64,000 nt of DNA from Ruegeria sp. YS9 (GTDB lineage Bacteria > Pseudomonadota > Alphaproteobacteria > Rhodobacterales > Rhodobacteraceae), in contig NZ_CP102409.1 in the NCBI RefSeq assembly GCF_024628725.1, positions 1,025,001 to 1,089,000 of the forward strand. The letters are read 5' to 3'. This document shows positions 34,376 to 42,729 of the stretch, one piece after another. How positions within the stretch are numbered: position 1 is the first letter of the stretch; every line of letters starts with the position of its first letter. The notes under the pieces were generated by a model, which worked only from the letters and a program-made list of their open reading frames with translations, made no database searches and had not been told where the DNA came from. A program made the translations under genes and the position numbers.

Positions 34376-35271
34376 TGCGTAAAACGACCTTTATTCTACC
34401 GATCGTTTTCATCGCGATTGTTGGTGTTCTGTCCTCGATCTTTATCGTGGATGAACGTGAGCGCGCGTTGGTTCTGCAATTTGGCCGCGTTGTTGCGGTC
34501 AAGGAAGAGCCGGGTCTGGCGTTCAAGATCCCGCTGATTCAAGAAGTTGTCCGCTATGACGACCGGATCCTGTCCATCGACGTTCAACCGTTGGAGGTTA
34601 CGCCTCTGGATGATCGTCGTCTCGTGGTGGACGCTTTTGCACGTTACCGGATTTCGGACCTGAACCAGTTCCGTCAGGCCGTTGGTGTCGGTGGTATTCC
34701 GGTCGCCGAAGACCGTCTGGATCGTATCCTGCGCGCCGAAACCCGCGAAGTACTGGGTTCGGTGTCGTCACGTGACATCCTCAGTTCGGACCGTGCCGCG
34801 CTGATGCTGCGCATCCGCAACAGCGCGATTGCCGAGGCACGTGCGCTGGGCGTCAACGTGATCGACGTACGCCTGAAAGCGACCGACTTGCCGCAAGCCA
34901 ACCTCGAGGCAACCTTCGACCGGATGAAGGCCGAACGCGAACGTGAGGCGACCGACGAACGCGCCCGCGGCAACGAAGCTGCGCAGCGTGTACGCGCGCA
35001 AGCTGATCGTACCGTGGTCGAGTTGGTTTCGGATGCGCGCCGCGAGGCCGAGATCATCCGTGGTGAAGCTGACGCCGAACGAAACGCGATCTTTGCTGAA
35101 GCCTACGGTGCAGACCCGGAGTTCTTCGAGTTCTATCGCTCGCTGACCGCGTATGAAAAAGCGTTACAGGGCGGCAATAGCTCATTGATCCTGAGCCCGG
35201 ATTCCGAGTTCTTCAACTATCTCAGTTCACCAACGGGACGGTCGGCCCCGGCTGCCGCGCCGTCTGAATAA
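34375..35271 (+). CDS. hflC: FtsH protease modulator HflC
   Basis: The 298-residue partner of HflK has an N-terminal transmembrane helix (TFILPIVFIAIVGVLSSIFIV) and the SPFH domain (DERERALVLQFGRVVAVKEEPGLAFKIPLIQEVV). A coiled-coil follows (ERAREATDERARG-type and EAEIIRGEADAERNAIFAEAYG). It ends with FYRSLTAYEKALQGG, as in family members. It overlaps hflK and DUF2065 by one base each, so the three genes form a tight operon leading into a Deg protease. Confidence 0.95.
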   Translation: MRKTTFILPIVFIAIVGVLSSIFIVDERERALVLQFGRVVAVKEEPGLAFKIPLIQEVVRYDDRILSIDVQPLEVTPLDDRRLVVDAFARYRISDLNQFRQAVGVGGIPVAEDRLDRILRAETREVLGSVSSRDILSSDRAALMLRIRNSAIAEARALGVNVIDVRLKATDLPQANLEATFDRMKAEREREATDERARGNEAAQRVRAQADRTVVELVSDARREAEIIRGEADAERNAIFAEAYGADPEFFEFYRSLTAYEKALQGGNSSLILSPDSEFFNYLSSPTGRSAPAAAPSE

Positions 35272-35465
35272 TGGGTATGATCCTTCTGGCCTTCGGGCTG
35301 GTGCTGATTGTCGAGGGGCTGGCCTATGCGCTGGCCCCTTCGCTTGTCGAACGGATGCTTGAAGCCCTGCGGGACATGCCAGAGCAAGCCCGGCGTCTGG
35401 TCGGATTGCTGTGTGTGATCAGCGGGCTGCTCCTGCTTTGGGGCGCGCAACACCTGGGATTTTGA
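35271..35465 (+). CDS. DUF2065 membrane protein
   Basis: The 64-residue protein has two hydrophobic helices (MILLAFGLVLIVEGLAYAL and LVGLLCVISGLLLLWGAQH) around a charged loop (VERMLEALRDMPEQARR). DUF2065 proteins typically follow hflC, as here, and are thought to act at the membrane with FtsH-HflKC; this is context only. The start overlaps the hflC stop. Confidence 0.9.
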   Translation: MGMILLAFGLVLIVEGLAYALAPSLVERMLEALRDMPEQARRLVGLLCVISGLLLLWGAQHLGF

Positions 35466-35596
35466 CGCTGCGGTTTCACTTGCCGGTGATTTCGTTGCGA
35501 TCCCGAGTTGCTCGTGGGGTCAAACTGACTACATTGGTTTGTAAGAAAGGCCGTGAACAAGCGGTCTTGACGAGAATGTCGACAAGGAGAGCTCAA

Positions 35597-37090
35597 GTGC
35601 AGGCGAAAGCGCGCAGTGTATCCGTCCGGTGGGACGAAGTGAGTATTTGGATGCGGCTGATGTGGCTGGCTTTTGCCGGTTCACTGCTTTTGCTGGCGCA
35701 ATCGGCGGTGGCACAGGCGAGGGGCGAAAGCCTGGCACCACTGGCCGAGAAAGTCAGCCCGGCGGTTGTGAACATCACCACCAGCACCCTGATCGAGGGC
35801 CGGACCGGCCCGCAGGGCATCGTGCCCGAAGGCTCTCCGTTTGAAGACTTCTTTCGCGAGTTCCAGGACCGAAACGGCGGAGAAAACGACAACGCGCCGC
35901 GTCGCAGCAATGCGTTGGGGTCGGGGTTCGTGATCTCGGAAGACGGCTTTATCGTCACGAACAACCATGTGATTGCCGAAGCTGATGAGATCCTTGTGGA
36001 ATTCTTTCCCGGCGATGGTCAGCCCAAGAAAGAACTGGTGGCCAAAGTCATCGGAACTGATGAGAAGACCGATATCGCTCTGCTCAAGGTCGAGGCTTCG
36101 GGTCCGCTGAAATATGTGAAGTTCGGCAACAGCGATGTGGCACGTGTCGGGGACTGGGTCATCGCCATGGGCAACCCGCTTGGGCAAGGCTTTTCGGTAT
36201 CGGCAGGGATCGTTTCAGCCCGCAACCGAGCGCTGAGCGGAACCTATGACGACTACATTCAGACGGATGCGGCGATCAACCGGGGCAACTCGGGCGGGCC
36301 ACTGTTCAACATGGACGGCGAAGTAATCGGTGTGAACACCGCAATCCTGTCGCCCAACGGCGGTTCGATCGGCATCGGTTTCTCGATGGCATCGAATGTC
36401 GTCGTGAAGGTCGTGGATCAACTGCGCAAATATGGCGAGACCCGTCGCGGCTGGCTGGGCGTCCGCATTCAGGACGTAACCGAAGACATGGCAGAAGCCA
36501 TGGGCCTGGAAAAGCCGGGCGGGGCGCTGATCAGCGATGTACCGGACGGCCCCGCCAAGGAAGCTGGGTTGAAGGCGGGTGACGTGATCCTCAGCTTTGA
36601 CGGCGTCGAGGTGGAAGACACCCGTGGCCTGGTGCGTCAGGTCGGCGAAGCAGAGGTCGGCAAATCCGTCAGAGTGATCGTGCACCGCGACGGCGGAACG
36701 CAGACCGTACTTGTGACACTGGGGCGTCGGGAAGATGCGGAACGCTCCGACAGTGGCGAGGAGGAACCGCAGGAAGCTCCGATTGAAGAGAACGCGGATA
36801 TTCTGGGCCTCACGATTTCCCCCCTGACTGATACCCTGCGTGCAGATCTGGGGCTGGATTCTGATGCAGACGGTCTTGTGATTACGGATGTCGATGAAGC
36901 ATCTGAGGCCTATGCCAAGGGAATGCGGGCAGGTGATCTGATCACCGAAGCAGGCCAGCAAAAGGTGGAAACCATCGGAGATCTTGAAGCCCGCATGGAA
37001 GAATCGCGCGAAGCTGGTCGCAAATCTTTGCTGCTGTTGGTGCGCAGGGGCGGCGATCCGCGTTTTGTGGCGCTGAGCCTCGAGAACTGA
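35597..37090 (+). CDS. degP: Periplasmic Deg/HtrA-type serine protease
   Basis: The protease has a signal peptide (LMWLAFAGSLLLLAQSAVAQA), the trypsin-like triad His in VTNNHVI, Asp in TDIALL and Ser in GNSGGPLFN, then two PDZ domains (about residues 270-360 and 400-490). It degrades or refolds misfolded periplasmic proteins. Three starts are possible: ATG 35576, GTG 35597 and ATG 35651. The GTG is chosen because AGGAGAG lies 8 bases upstream. TTG-N18-CTACATT at 35508-35535 resembles a heat-shock sigma-32 promoter weakly. Symbol degP or degQ cannot be separated by sequence alone. Confidence 0.92.
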   Translation: MQAKARSVSVRWDEVSIWMRLMWLAFAGSLLLLAQSAVAQARGESLAPLAEKVSPAVVNITTSTLIEGRTGPQGIVPEGSPFEDFFREFQDRNGGENDNAPRRSNALGSGFVISEDGFIVTNNHVIAEADEILVEFFPGDGQPKKELVAKVIGTDEKTDIALLKVEASGPLKYVKFGNSDVARVGDWVIAMGNPLGQGFSVSAGIVSARNRALSGTYDDYIQTDAAINRGNSGGPLFNMDGEVIGVNTAILSPNGGSIGIGFSMASNVVVKVVDQLRKYGETRRGWLGVRIQDVTEDMAEAMGLEKPGGALISDVPDGPAKEAGLKAGDVILSFDGVEVEDTRGLVRQVGEAEVGKSVRVIVHRDGGTQTVLVTLGRREDAERSDSGEEEPQEAPIEENADILGLTISPLTDTLRADLGLDSDADGLVITDVDEASEAYAKGMRAGDLITEAGQQKVETIGDLEARMEESREAGRKSLLLLVRRGGDPRFVALSLEN

Positions 37091-37096
37091 TTGAAC

Positions 37097-37124
37097 AGGC
37101 CGGGAAACCCTCCCGGCCTTTTTT
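37097..37124 (+). terminator. Intrinsic terminator after the Deg protease gene
   Basis: AGGCCGGGA (37097-37105) pairs with TCCCGGCCT (37111-37119) around AACCC, followed by a run of six T. It ends 34 bases past the stop codon. Confidence 0.93.
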
Positions 37125-37160
37125 CTGATTGCGGGCCAGACCAGGTATCACTGATGCGCC

Positions 37161-37198
37161 AAAAAAATGAGCCATACGCAGTGATTGCGTATGGCTCA
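37161..37198 (-). terminator. Strong intrinsic terminator, 12-base perfect stem
   Basis: Minus-strand arms TGAGCCATACGC (complement of 37198-37187) and GCGTATGGCTCA (37179-37168) enclose a 7-base loop and are followed by seven T (37167-37161). It terminates the Crp-family transcript or the candidate sRNA. Confidence 0.92.
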
Positions 37199-37259
37199 GA
37201 TACAGGGAGAGGTCAGTGGACAGATATCGGGGATGATTCTCTGACCTCCTACGGTAACA
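37161..37259 (-). ncRNA. Candidate small RNA downstream of the Crp-family gene
   Basis: On the minus strand a structured segment lies between the Crp-family stop and a strong terminator. The first hairpin has arms GAGGTCAG (37249-37242) and CTGACCTC (37217-37210) around a 24-base loop containing CATCCCC. The second is the terminator hairpin with 12-base perfect arms and a seven-T tail. A TGTGA-N6-TCACA site lies about 35-50 bases upstream of the likely 5' end. No ORF with a ribosome binding site is visible. It may be an independent sRNA or the processed 3' UTR of the Crp-family mRNA. Confidence 0.4.
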
Positions 37260-37292
37260 ATCTCACGTTAGGTCAAAGCGTAATCGATGGTC

Positions 37293-37308
37293 TGTGAACC
37301 AGATCACA
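37293..37308. promoter_or_regulatory. Perfect TGTGA-N6-TCACA (Crp-type) site
   Basis: TGTGA ACCAGA TCACA matches the classical CRP operator on both half-sites. It begins 6 bases beyond the Crp-family stop. Downstream on the minus strand, a TAACGT hexamer at 37270-37265 and TTGACC at 37276-37271 offer class II or class I promoter geometries respectively. Confidence 0.6.
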
Positions 37309-37313
37309 CCGGA

Positions 37314-37982
37314 TCAAATAAGATCTGAATCAGCCAATTCTCGCAGGGCTTCAAAGTCCTGGATCAGCAAACCACCTCGAGAGGCTTCGACCATGTTGTC
37401 GCGTTTCCAGATCGAGATGGTTTTGGATACTGCCTCGCGTGTGGCACCGACAAATTCGGCCAGTTCGCTCTGCGACAGGGTGATGCGCGCGGCCGGGTCG
37501 TCCTGTAAACTGGACAGGTGCAGCAGCTTGCGGGCCAGCCGAATAGGCATGGGCAGAAAGACCTGCTCGTTCAATTGCAATCCCATCCATCGCATCCGCA
37601 ATCCGGCCAGACGGATCATATCCACGGCAAGGTCTGGCTGTTGTCTGATCTGGTTCATAACGTCGTTGCGGCGCACGCGCAGTACACGCGACTTTTCTGC
37701 CGCCGCAATGGTGGCCGTACGCGGACCATTGTCGAACAACGCGATTTCACCGAAGACTTCGCCGGGGCGCATCAAGGTAAGTGTCAGTTTGCGGCCGCTC
37801 ATTGCCAGAAAGGAAACCTCTAACGTGCCTTCCAAAATGGCATAGAGAGAGTCGCCCTCGTCACCTTGTTCAAAAAGTATTTCACCTTGGGACAGAGATA
37901 TTTCGGTCGCCTGCGCCGAAAGCATTTCTCTGAGCCCGTCGGAAGCTTCGGCAAGGAAGCCGCTGGTGGGAAAGGCCGTCAT
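37314..37982 (-). CDS. Crp/Fnr-family transcription regulator with cyclic-nucleotide motif
   Basis: The 222-residue protein has a cyclic-nucleotide-binding domain whose signature FGEIALFDNGPRTATI matches the phosphate-binding cassette of true cAMP/cGMP binders. A long dimer helix (residues 110-135) and a winged helix with LSQSELAEFVGATREAVSKTISIW follow. The recognition helix TREAVSK keeps the Arg-Glu of E. coli CRP (SRETVGR), with Lys for its second Arg. No Fe-S cysteines are present, so it is not FnrL. It starts at the ATG 37982. A matching operator lies just beyond its own stop. Confidence 0.9.
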   Translation of the reverse strand: MTAFPTSGFLAEASDGLREMLSAQATEISLSQGEILFEQGDEGDSLYAILEGTLEVSFLAMSGRKLTLTLMRPGEVFGEIALFDNGPRTATIAAAEKSRVLRVRRNDVMNQIRQQPDLAVDMIRLAGLRMRWMGLQLNEQVFLPMPIRLARKLLHLSSLQDDPAARITLSQSELAEFVGATREAVSKTISIWKRDNMVEASRGGLLIQDFEALRELADSDLI

Positions 37983-38097
37983 GTATGCACCGATCTTGGG
38001 CAGGGTATGAGAGTGGGTGGTGGCACAACTTCCCATAGCTGGGCGCTCAAGCCAAGAATTTTGTTTGTTTTGGCAGGTCTGGCGGGTGTAAAGGCCG

Positions 38098-38703
38098 CTA
38101 TTTCTGCTCGGGATCGTCCATATAGCGTTGCAGAATGCTGAACTGAAGCATCAGGAAGGCCATCAGCGCGATGGGAAAGCCGAAGGTCTCGATCTTGACC
38201 CACAGATCCGTCGACATGGTGCGCCAGACGAATTCGTTTGCGGCGGCCAGAACGGCGAAACAAGCACACAGACGGCGCGTGAGTATCATCCAGCCTTCGT
38301 GTTTCATCGGCAGCATTTCGTCCAGAACATAGGCCAGATAGGATTTCTTTTGCATCAGACCAATGCCGAGGATCAGGGCAAACAGCCCATAGACAAGCGT
38401 GGTTTTCATCTTGAAGAACCGCTCGTCGTTGAACCAGGCTGTGAGGCCGCCGAAGAAAATCACCATGAAGGCCGTGAAGATCTGCATCCGGCTGAGTTTG
38501 CCGGTCAGATACCACAGGATACCCATTGCCCCCAGCATCAGCGGGACGAAGATTATCGTGGCGATGATAAACCCGGAATACTCGATGCCGCCGATCAGAA
38601 AGCTGTCGTCGCGCAGGCGCAGGTAGATGAAGAAGAAGGCCAGCGGGGGGCCAAGTTCCAGAACCTGTTTCAGAAACGGGTTGATGTCTTTTTTGCCTGT
38701 CAT
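38098..38703 (-). CDS. yciB: Inner-membrane-spanning protein YciB (septation protein A family)
   Basis: The 201-residue protein has about five or six transmembrane helices. Family landmarks are LELGPPLAFFFIYL near residue 18, KLSRMQIFTAFMVIFFGGLTAWFNDERFFKMKTTLVYGLFA in the middle and NEFVWRTMSTDLWVKIETFGFPI towards the end. YciB proteins are implicated in envelope and cell-shape functions. The ATG at 38703 has GGAAG 6 bases upstream. It lies 16 bases after the EamA gene, in the order ftsY-EamA-yciB, which is widespread in alphaproteobacteria. Confidence 0.93.
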   Translation of the reverse strand: MTGKKDINPFLKQVLELGPPLAFFFIYLRLRDDSFLIGGIEYSGFIIATIIFVPLMLGAMGILWYLTGKLSRMQIFTAFMVIFFGGLTAWFNDERFFKMKTTLVYGLFALILGIGLMQKKSYLAYVLDEMLPMKHEGWMILTRRLCACFAVLAAANEFVWRTMSTDLWVKIETFGFPIALMAFLMLQFSILQRYMDDPEQK

Positions 38704-38719
38704 CTGTACTTCCTGCTGC

Positions 38720-39622
38720 TTACCCGCCCATTTCAACTATTACGGCGCCAAGTGCAATCAATGCCATCAGGGCAATGCGTCTTGGGCCGACAGTTTCCTT
38801 TAGCACAAGCCAGCCGATCAGCGCAGCGAAGACCGTTGAGGTTTCGCGCAGAACGGCTGCTTCACCGACCTTGTCCAACCGGGTGGCCAGCATGATCGCC
38901 CCGAAGGACAAAGGGGCGATGATACCGCCGGCGAGGCCGCGCAGCATCAGCGGGCCAGGTGCAGGTCTGTGCGCCATCGCGCGCCACCTGAGAAATGCGT
39001 AGATCGGCATGGCCGCGCCGTCGATCATGAAGAACCAGGCCAGAAAGGTGAACGGATCGGCGGTGGCGCGAATGCCATAGGCGTCATAGGTGGTGTACAG
39101 AGCCACAAACAGGCCTGTGATGATCGCCAGTGTCAGCGCGATGCCCAGCGTATCCCTGTCGGTTTCCAGGAACCTGAAGTTGTAGGCGGCCAACCCGAAT
39201 ATCCCGGCCAGCAACGTAGCTACGCCCAGCCATTGCACGGCCGAGAATGTTTCCCCGAACAGAAGATAGGCACCGATGACGGTGAACAGCGGACCCGTCC
39301 CGCGCACCACCGGATAGACGACGGTGTAAGAGCCTTTGGTGTATGCCATGGCTTGCAGGGTCTTGTAGGCGATGTGGATCAGCCAGACGAGTGCGAAGAT
39401 CGGCCACATATGAGGTTCGGGCCATGGGACCACGAAAAAGGCGAAGGGGGCTGCCATAAGGCAATAGCAGGCGTCGATCGCGCCGCGGGACAGCCACGGG
39501 TCGTGCCTGCCTTTTTGCAATGCACCGAAGACCGCGTGCAGGAACGCCGCCATCAAGGCCAGCGCCAATGCCAGTTGGTGTCCGGTCTCGGTGCCTTCGA
39601 GAGAGATCAGCCAGTCGCTCAA
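38720..39622 (-). CDS. EamA/DMT-family transporter
   Basis: The protein has ten predicted helices in two EamA repeats, including VYPVVRGTGPLFTVIGAYLLFGETFSAVQWLGVATLLAGIFGLAAYNF and IMLATRLDKVGEAAVLRETSTVFAALIGWLVLKETVGPRRIALMALIALGAVIV. The frame is open to 39673, but that stretch overlaps an intergenic repeat. A TTG at 39622 with AAAAGG 9 bases upstream is the better start (300 residues). Substrate unknown. It sits between ftsY and yciB. Confidence 0.85.
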   Translation of the reverse strand: MSDWLISLEGTETGHQLALALALMAAFLHAVFGALQKGRHDPWLSRGAIDACYCLMAAPFAFFVVPWPEPHMWPIFALVWLIHIAYKTLQAMAYTKGSYTVVYPVVRGTGPLFTVIGAYLLFGETFSAVQWLGVATLLAGIFGLAAYNFRFLETDRDTLGIALTLAIITGLFVALYTTYDAYGIRATADPFTFLAWFFMIDGAAMPIYAFLRWRAMAHRPAPGPLMLRGLAGGIIAPLSFGAIMLATRLDKVGEAAVLRETSTVFAALIGWLVLKETVGPRRIALMALIALGAVIVEMGG

Positions 39623-39650
39623 ATACGCGGACCTTTTGCGGAGCGGAGAA

Positions 39651-39704
39651 GTGGGGGGCTGTCTGCCCCCCACACCCCCCGAGGATATTTGGGGCCAGAT
39701 GAAG
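39651..39704 (+). repeat. Intergenic repeat copy with hairpin, upstream of EamA gene
   Basis: A perfect 9-base hairpin (GTGGGGGGC 39651-39659, GCCCCCCAC 39665-39673) is followed by CCCCCGAGGATATTTGGGG and CCAGATGAAG. The same plan (GC-rich hairpin, then GGATATTT/GGATGTTT, then CCAGATGAAG) occurs at 22.9 kb and 45.6 kb. Confidence 0.7.
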
Positions 39705-39711
39705 CCTGGGA

Positions 39712-40851
39712 TCAGCCTTTGTCGAGACCGGTGAGGGCGGCGGCGAATTCTTCGGGGTCGAAAGGGGCAAGGTCGTCGATCTGTTCGCCGACTCCGATCG
39801 CGTGGATGGGCAACCCGAATTTGTCTGCCAGGGCAACAAGAACACCGCCCTTGGCCGTGCCGTCCAGCTTGGTCATGACCAGACCGGAAACGTCCGCCAG
39901 ATTGCGGAACGTTTCCACCTGGCTCAGTGCGTTCTGTCCGGTGGTGGCGTCGAGTACGAGCAAGGTATTGTGTGGAGCGGTGTCATCAACCTTGCGGATG
40001 ACGCGGACGATTTTGGCCAGTTCCTCCATCAGGTCGGTGCGGTTTTGCAGGCGGCCTGCCGTATCTATCATCAGCAGATCGGCGCCTTCTGCCTGTGCAC
40101 GGGTCAGCGCGTCAAAGGCGAGGCTGGCAGGGTCCGAGCCTTCTGGTGCGGTCAGAACCGGAACTCCGGCGCGATCGCCCCAGACCTGCAACTGTTCCAC
40201 GGCCGCAGCGCGGAAGGTGTCGCCGGCGGCGATGATGACCTTTTTGCCGGCCTCTTTGAACTGGCTGGCCAGTTTTCCAATTGTCGTGGTCTTGCCCGAG
40301 CCGTTGACGCCGACGACCAGCACCACTTGTGGCCGTTTGGGATAGATCGGCAGAGGCTTGGCCACAGGCTCCATCACGCGGGCGACTTCCTGGGCCAGAA
40401 GTTGCTTGATCTCTGTGGTCGACAGTTTGCGGCCAAAGCGGCCCTCAGCCATGTTAGACGTGACCCGCAAGGCCGTGTCGACGCCCATGTCCGAGGCGAT
40501 CAGCAGCTCTTCGAGCTGTTCCAGCATGTCATCGTCCAGGGTGCGGCGCATTTCCGTGGCGGCGCCTCGATTGAACAGGCGGTTCAGGATACCCTTGGAT
40601 TCCGGTATTTCCGGCGGTGGAGCGACAGGCGTGGGGTCAGCCGGGATCGGTGCCGGCGGTTCAACCGGTTGCGGGGCCGGGGCAGGCTCTGGCACTTCTG
40701 GAACGGGTTGCGGATCGGGCTGCGGCTGGGGGATCACCGGGTCCGGCGCCGCCGTTTCCTCGCCGCCATCCTCGACGATGGCTTCCAGCCCTTCTTCAAG
40801 ACGAGATGAAGATTTGAACAGCTTGTCCTTTAGCTTTGAGAAAAACGCCAT
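39712..40851 (-). CDS. ftsY: Signal recognition particle receptor FtsY
   Basis: FtsY receives SRP-ribosome complexes at the membrane. The 379-residue protein has a Glu/Pro-rich N-terminal A domain (residues 20-90, with repeated PQP and PAP units), then the N domain and the G domain. The G domain has G1 VGVNGSGKTTTIGKLA, DTFRAAAVEQL, DTAGR and TKLDGTAKGGV. The end of the G domain ADKFGLPIHAIGVGEQIDDLAPFDPEEF is typical. The N-terminal MAFFSKLKDKLFKSSSRLEEGLEAI is the alphaproteobacterial start. Confidence 0.96.
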   Translation of the reverse strand: MAFFSKLKDKLFKSSSRLEEGLEAIVEDGGEETAAPDPVIPQPQPDPQPVPEVPEPAPAPQPVEPPAPIPADPTPVAPPPEIPESKGILNRLFNRGAATEMRRTLDDDMLEQLEELLIASDMGVDTALRVTSNMAEGRFGRKLSTTEIKQLLAQEVARVMEPVAKPLPIYPKRPQVVLVVGVNGSGKTTTIGKLASQFKEAGKKVIIAAGDTFRAAAVEQLQVWGDRAGVPVLTAPEGSDPASLAFDALTRAQAEGADLLMIDTAGRLQNRTDLMEELAKIVRVIRKVDDTAPHNTLLVLDATTGQNALSQVETFRNLADVSGLVMTKLDGTAKGGVLVALADKFGLPIHAIGVGEQIDDLAPFDPEEFAAALTGLDKG

Positions 40852-40909
40852 ACTTGGTCTCCACAGGTGTTCCCTTCACCTAATGCGGATTTGCGGCAGT
40901 TGCAAAGGG

Positions 40910-41548
40910 TCACACAAACGCAAGGACAAAGCCAAGCTGAGCACCCCAGTAAAGGGGCCACACCAGATAAGGCGTTACCTTGAGGGCAGGGTGGTTCGGT
41001 GGCAGCAGGAATTTCTCGGTTGCGAGGATCAGATCTGACGCGATGAAGGCCATGGCGGCGGGCAAGGCCCACTGAAGCGGGCCGGCATCCGGCAGTGCCA
41101 GCACAGTGATCCCCATTCCGAGAATGATCGGGATATAGGCCAGAACGGGCCCCTTCAGGTCTCCGGCGCGGGGCGCAAGCAGTGTGGCCATGATGATGCC
41201 AAGAATGATCAAGGACCATACAATCGCTGGTGCGTTCCAAATCAGCGCAACGGAACTTGTCGGATGAGACAGGAACAGAGCGATATAGGCCAGATGCCCG
41301 GCGGCAAAAGCGGCGATGCCCGCCATGAACGTGGCATCTGTTTCGCGTGACAGCATAGCGTCGCCGGACGCACACAGAGCGAGCGCAAGAACCAACAACC
41401 AAGGCCCACCGTGCAAGACGGCTATGACCGCCAACAGGACGACCGAAGCGGTTTTCAGCACGGTGCGCAAAGATCCGGCAGGTCGGGAGGTCAGCGGCAG
41501 ATAACCAAGGGCACTGCCAAGGGCGATCCAGAACAGTATGGTTGTCAT
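40910..41548 (-). CDS. Lysoplasmalogenase (YhhN/TMEM86 family)
   Basis: The 212-residue protein has about eight transmembrane helices. The family's conserved acidic and polar residues are in LALCASGDAMLSRETDATFMAGIAAFAAGHLAYIALF, and a second conserved Asp is in AAMAFIASDLILATEKF. TMEM86 members hydrolyse the vinyl-ether bond of lysoplasmalogens; bacterial roles are less clear. GAGGAG lies before the ATG at 41548; an upstream extension to 41602 is rejected. Confidence 0.85.
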   Translation of the reverse strand: MTTILFWIALGSALGYLPLTSRPAGSLRTVLKTASVVLLAVIAVLHGGPWLLVLALALCASGDAMLSRETDATFMAGIAAFAAGHLAYIALFLSHPTSSVALIWNAPAIVWSLIILGIIMATLLAPRAGDLKGPVLAYIPIILGMGITVLALPDAGPLQWALPAAMAFIASDLILATEKFLLPPNHPALKVTPYLVWPLYWGAQLGFVLAFV

Positions 41549-41688
41549 GTCATCTCCTCGCCGATTGAGAATAATCTGATCTGGGGCGTGACGTGAAATC
41601 AACCGCTTACGTCGAGTTAAGTGTTATGTGATGACACCGGTCCAACAGGCGAATGGCATGACCGGAGCGCTTCTGCCAAAATGGAAAC

Positions 41689-42084
41689 ATGTTCAGATCC
41701 ATTATGATTCTTGCAACTTTTGCCGCACAGTCAGTGGCGGCACAAACGCCTTTGTCTGACTCGGAGTTCGACAAGTATACGCAGGGCAAAACTCTGTTCT
41801 ACGGGTTCGAAGGTCAGATTTACGGGGTGGAGCGGTATCTTCCGAACCGTCGTGTGATCTGGTCTTTTCTCGACGGGAATTGCAAGGAAGGTATCTGGTA
41901 CCAGCAGGGTGAACAGATTTGCTTTGTCTACGAAGACAGGCTGGATCCGCAATGCTGGGTTTTCACTCAATCCGGTGGCGGTTTGATTGCGCAATTCGAA
42001 GGTAATCCGGAAGCGACCGAACTGTATGAGGCAGAGGATCTTGGGGAAGAAATGGTTTGTTACGGGCCCGACGTTGGCGTTTGA
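41689..42084 (+). CDS. Secreted small protein, unknown function
   Basis: The 131-residue protein starts with a signal peptide (MFRSIMILATFAAQSVAAQT, cleavage after AQA or AAQ) followed by TPLSDSEFDKYTQGKTLFYGFEGQIYGVERYLPNRRVIWSF. Four cysteines are spaced as in related Rhodobacteraceae proteins and could form two disulfides (Cys in DGNCKEG, EQICFVY, PQCWVF and MVCYG). I recognise no characterised homologue. It converges on a GST gene with no gap between stops. Confidence 0.8.
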   Translation: MFRSIMILATFAAQSVAAQTPLSDSEFDKYTQGKTLFYGFEGQIYGVERYLPNRRVIWSFLDGNCKEGIWYQQGEQICFVYEDRLDPQCWVFTQSGGGLIAQFEGNPEATELYEAEDLGEEMVCYGPDVGV

Positions 42085-42726
42085 TCAGTTTCGGCGCAGC
42101 TCGTCATAGCTGATCATGACATGGGTCTGGTAGGCTGGCCTTTCGGTCAGCGTGTCATAGTACCGGCGCAAATTGGGCAGTGATGTACGTGATATATCGA
42201 TGTCATAGTAGCGATAGAGAACGTGTCCCAACTGGATATCGGCCAAAGTCAGGCAGGAACCGCACAGGAACGCATGTTCAGACAGTTGCGCATCGGCGAT
42301 TGCCAGCGTGCTTTCTAGCGCTGTCAGGGCTTTTTCGATTGCATGGTGGTCGTGCTCTGCCTCCGGTGTCCGCACAACCCGCCAGAACACAGGTACCGTG
42401 AATGCCATCGCGACGTTGATCTTGGCCCATTCCGCCCACTTGTCCACTTCGGCTTGCCGGGTCGGGTCGCGTGGCCAGAAATCATCTTCACCATACGCGG
42501 AGGCCAGATACCGCAGGATTGGGCCCGTCTCCCAAAGCGGGGGGCGTTCGCCATCCTGTATCACCGGGATGGTGCCGTTTGGGTTCAGTTTGCGAAAGCC
42601 ATCCTTGTTCAGCCCACCGAACCTGTGCCCCACATCGTGGCGTTGAAAACCTAGTGCCAGCTCACCTACGCACCACATCAGGGCCTGTACATTGGATGAT
42701 GTTCTTCGGCCCCAGATGGTCAGCAT
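42085..42726 (-). CDS. Glutathione S-transferase family protein
   Basis: The 213-residue protein has the thioredoxin-like domain (LTIWGRRTSSNVQALMWCVGELAL, NPNGTIPVIQDGERPPLWETGPILRYLA) with the cis-Pro and E-T/S glutathione contacts, and a helical C-terminal domain (FLCGSCLTLADIQLGHVLYRYYDIDI). The Ser pair in RRTSSNVQ is the likely catalytic site. Substrate unknown. The gene lies 3 bases after xseA on the same strand. Confidence 0.88.
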   Translation of the reverse strand: MLTIWGRRTSSNVQALMWCVGELALGFQRHDVGHRFGGLNKDGFRKLNPNGTIPVIQDGERPPLWETGPILRYLASAYGEDDFWPRDPTRQAEVDKWAEWAKINVAMAFTVPVFWRVVRTPEAEHDHHAIEKALTALESTLAIADAQLSEHAFLCGSCLTLADIQLGHVLYRYYDIDISRTSLPNLRRYYDTLTERPAYQTHVMISYDELRRN

Positions 42727-42729
42727 GGC

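Noticed and set aside
38969..40345. 458-codon plus-strand ORF
   Set aside because: It is antisense to the EamA gene and ftsY, both of which have clear family motifs.
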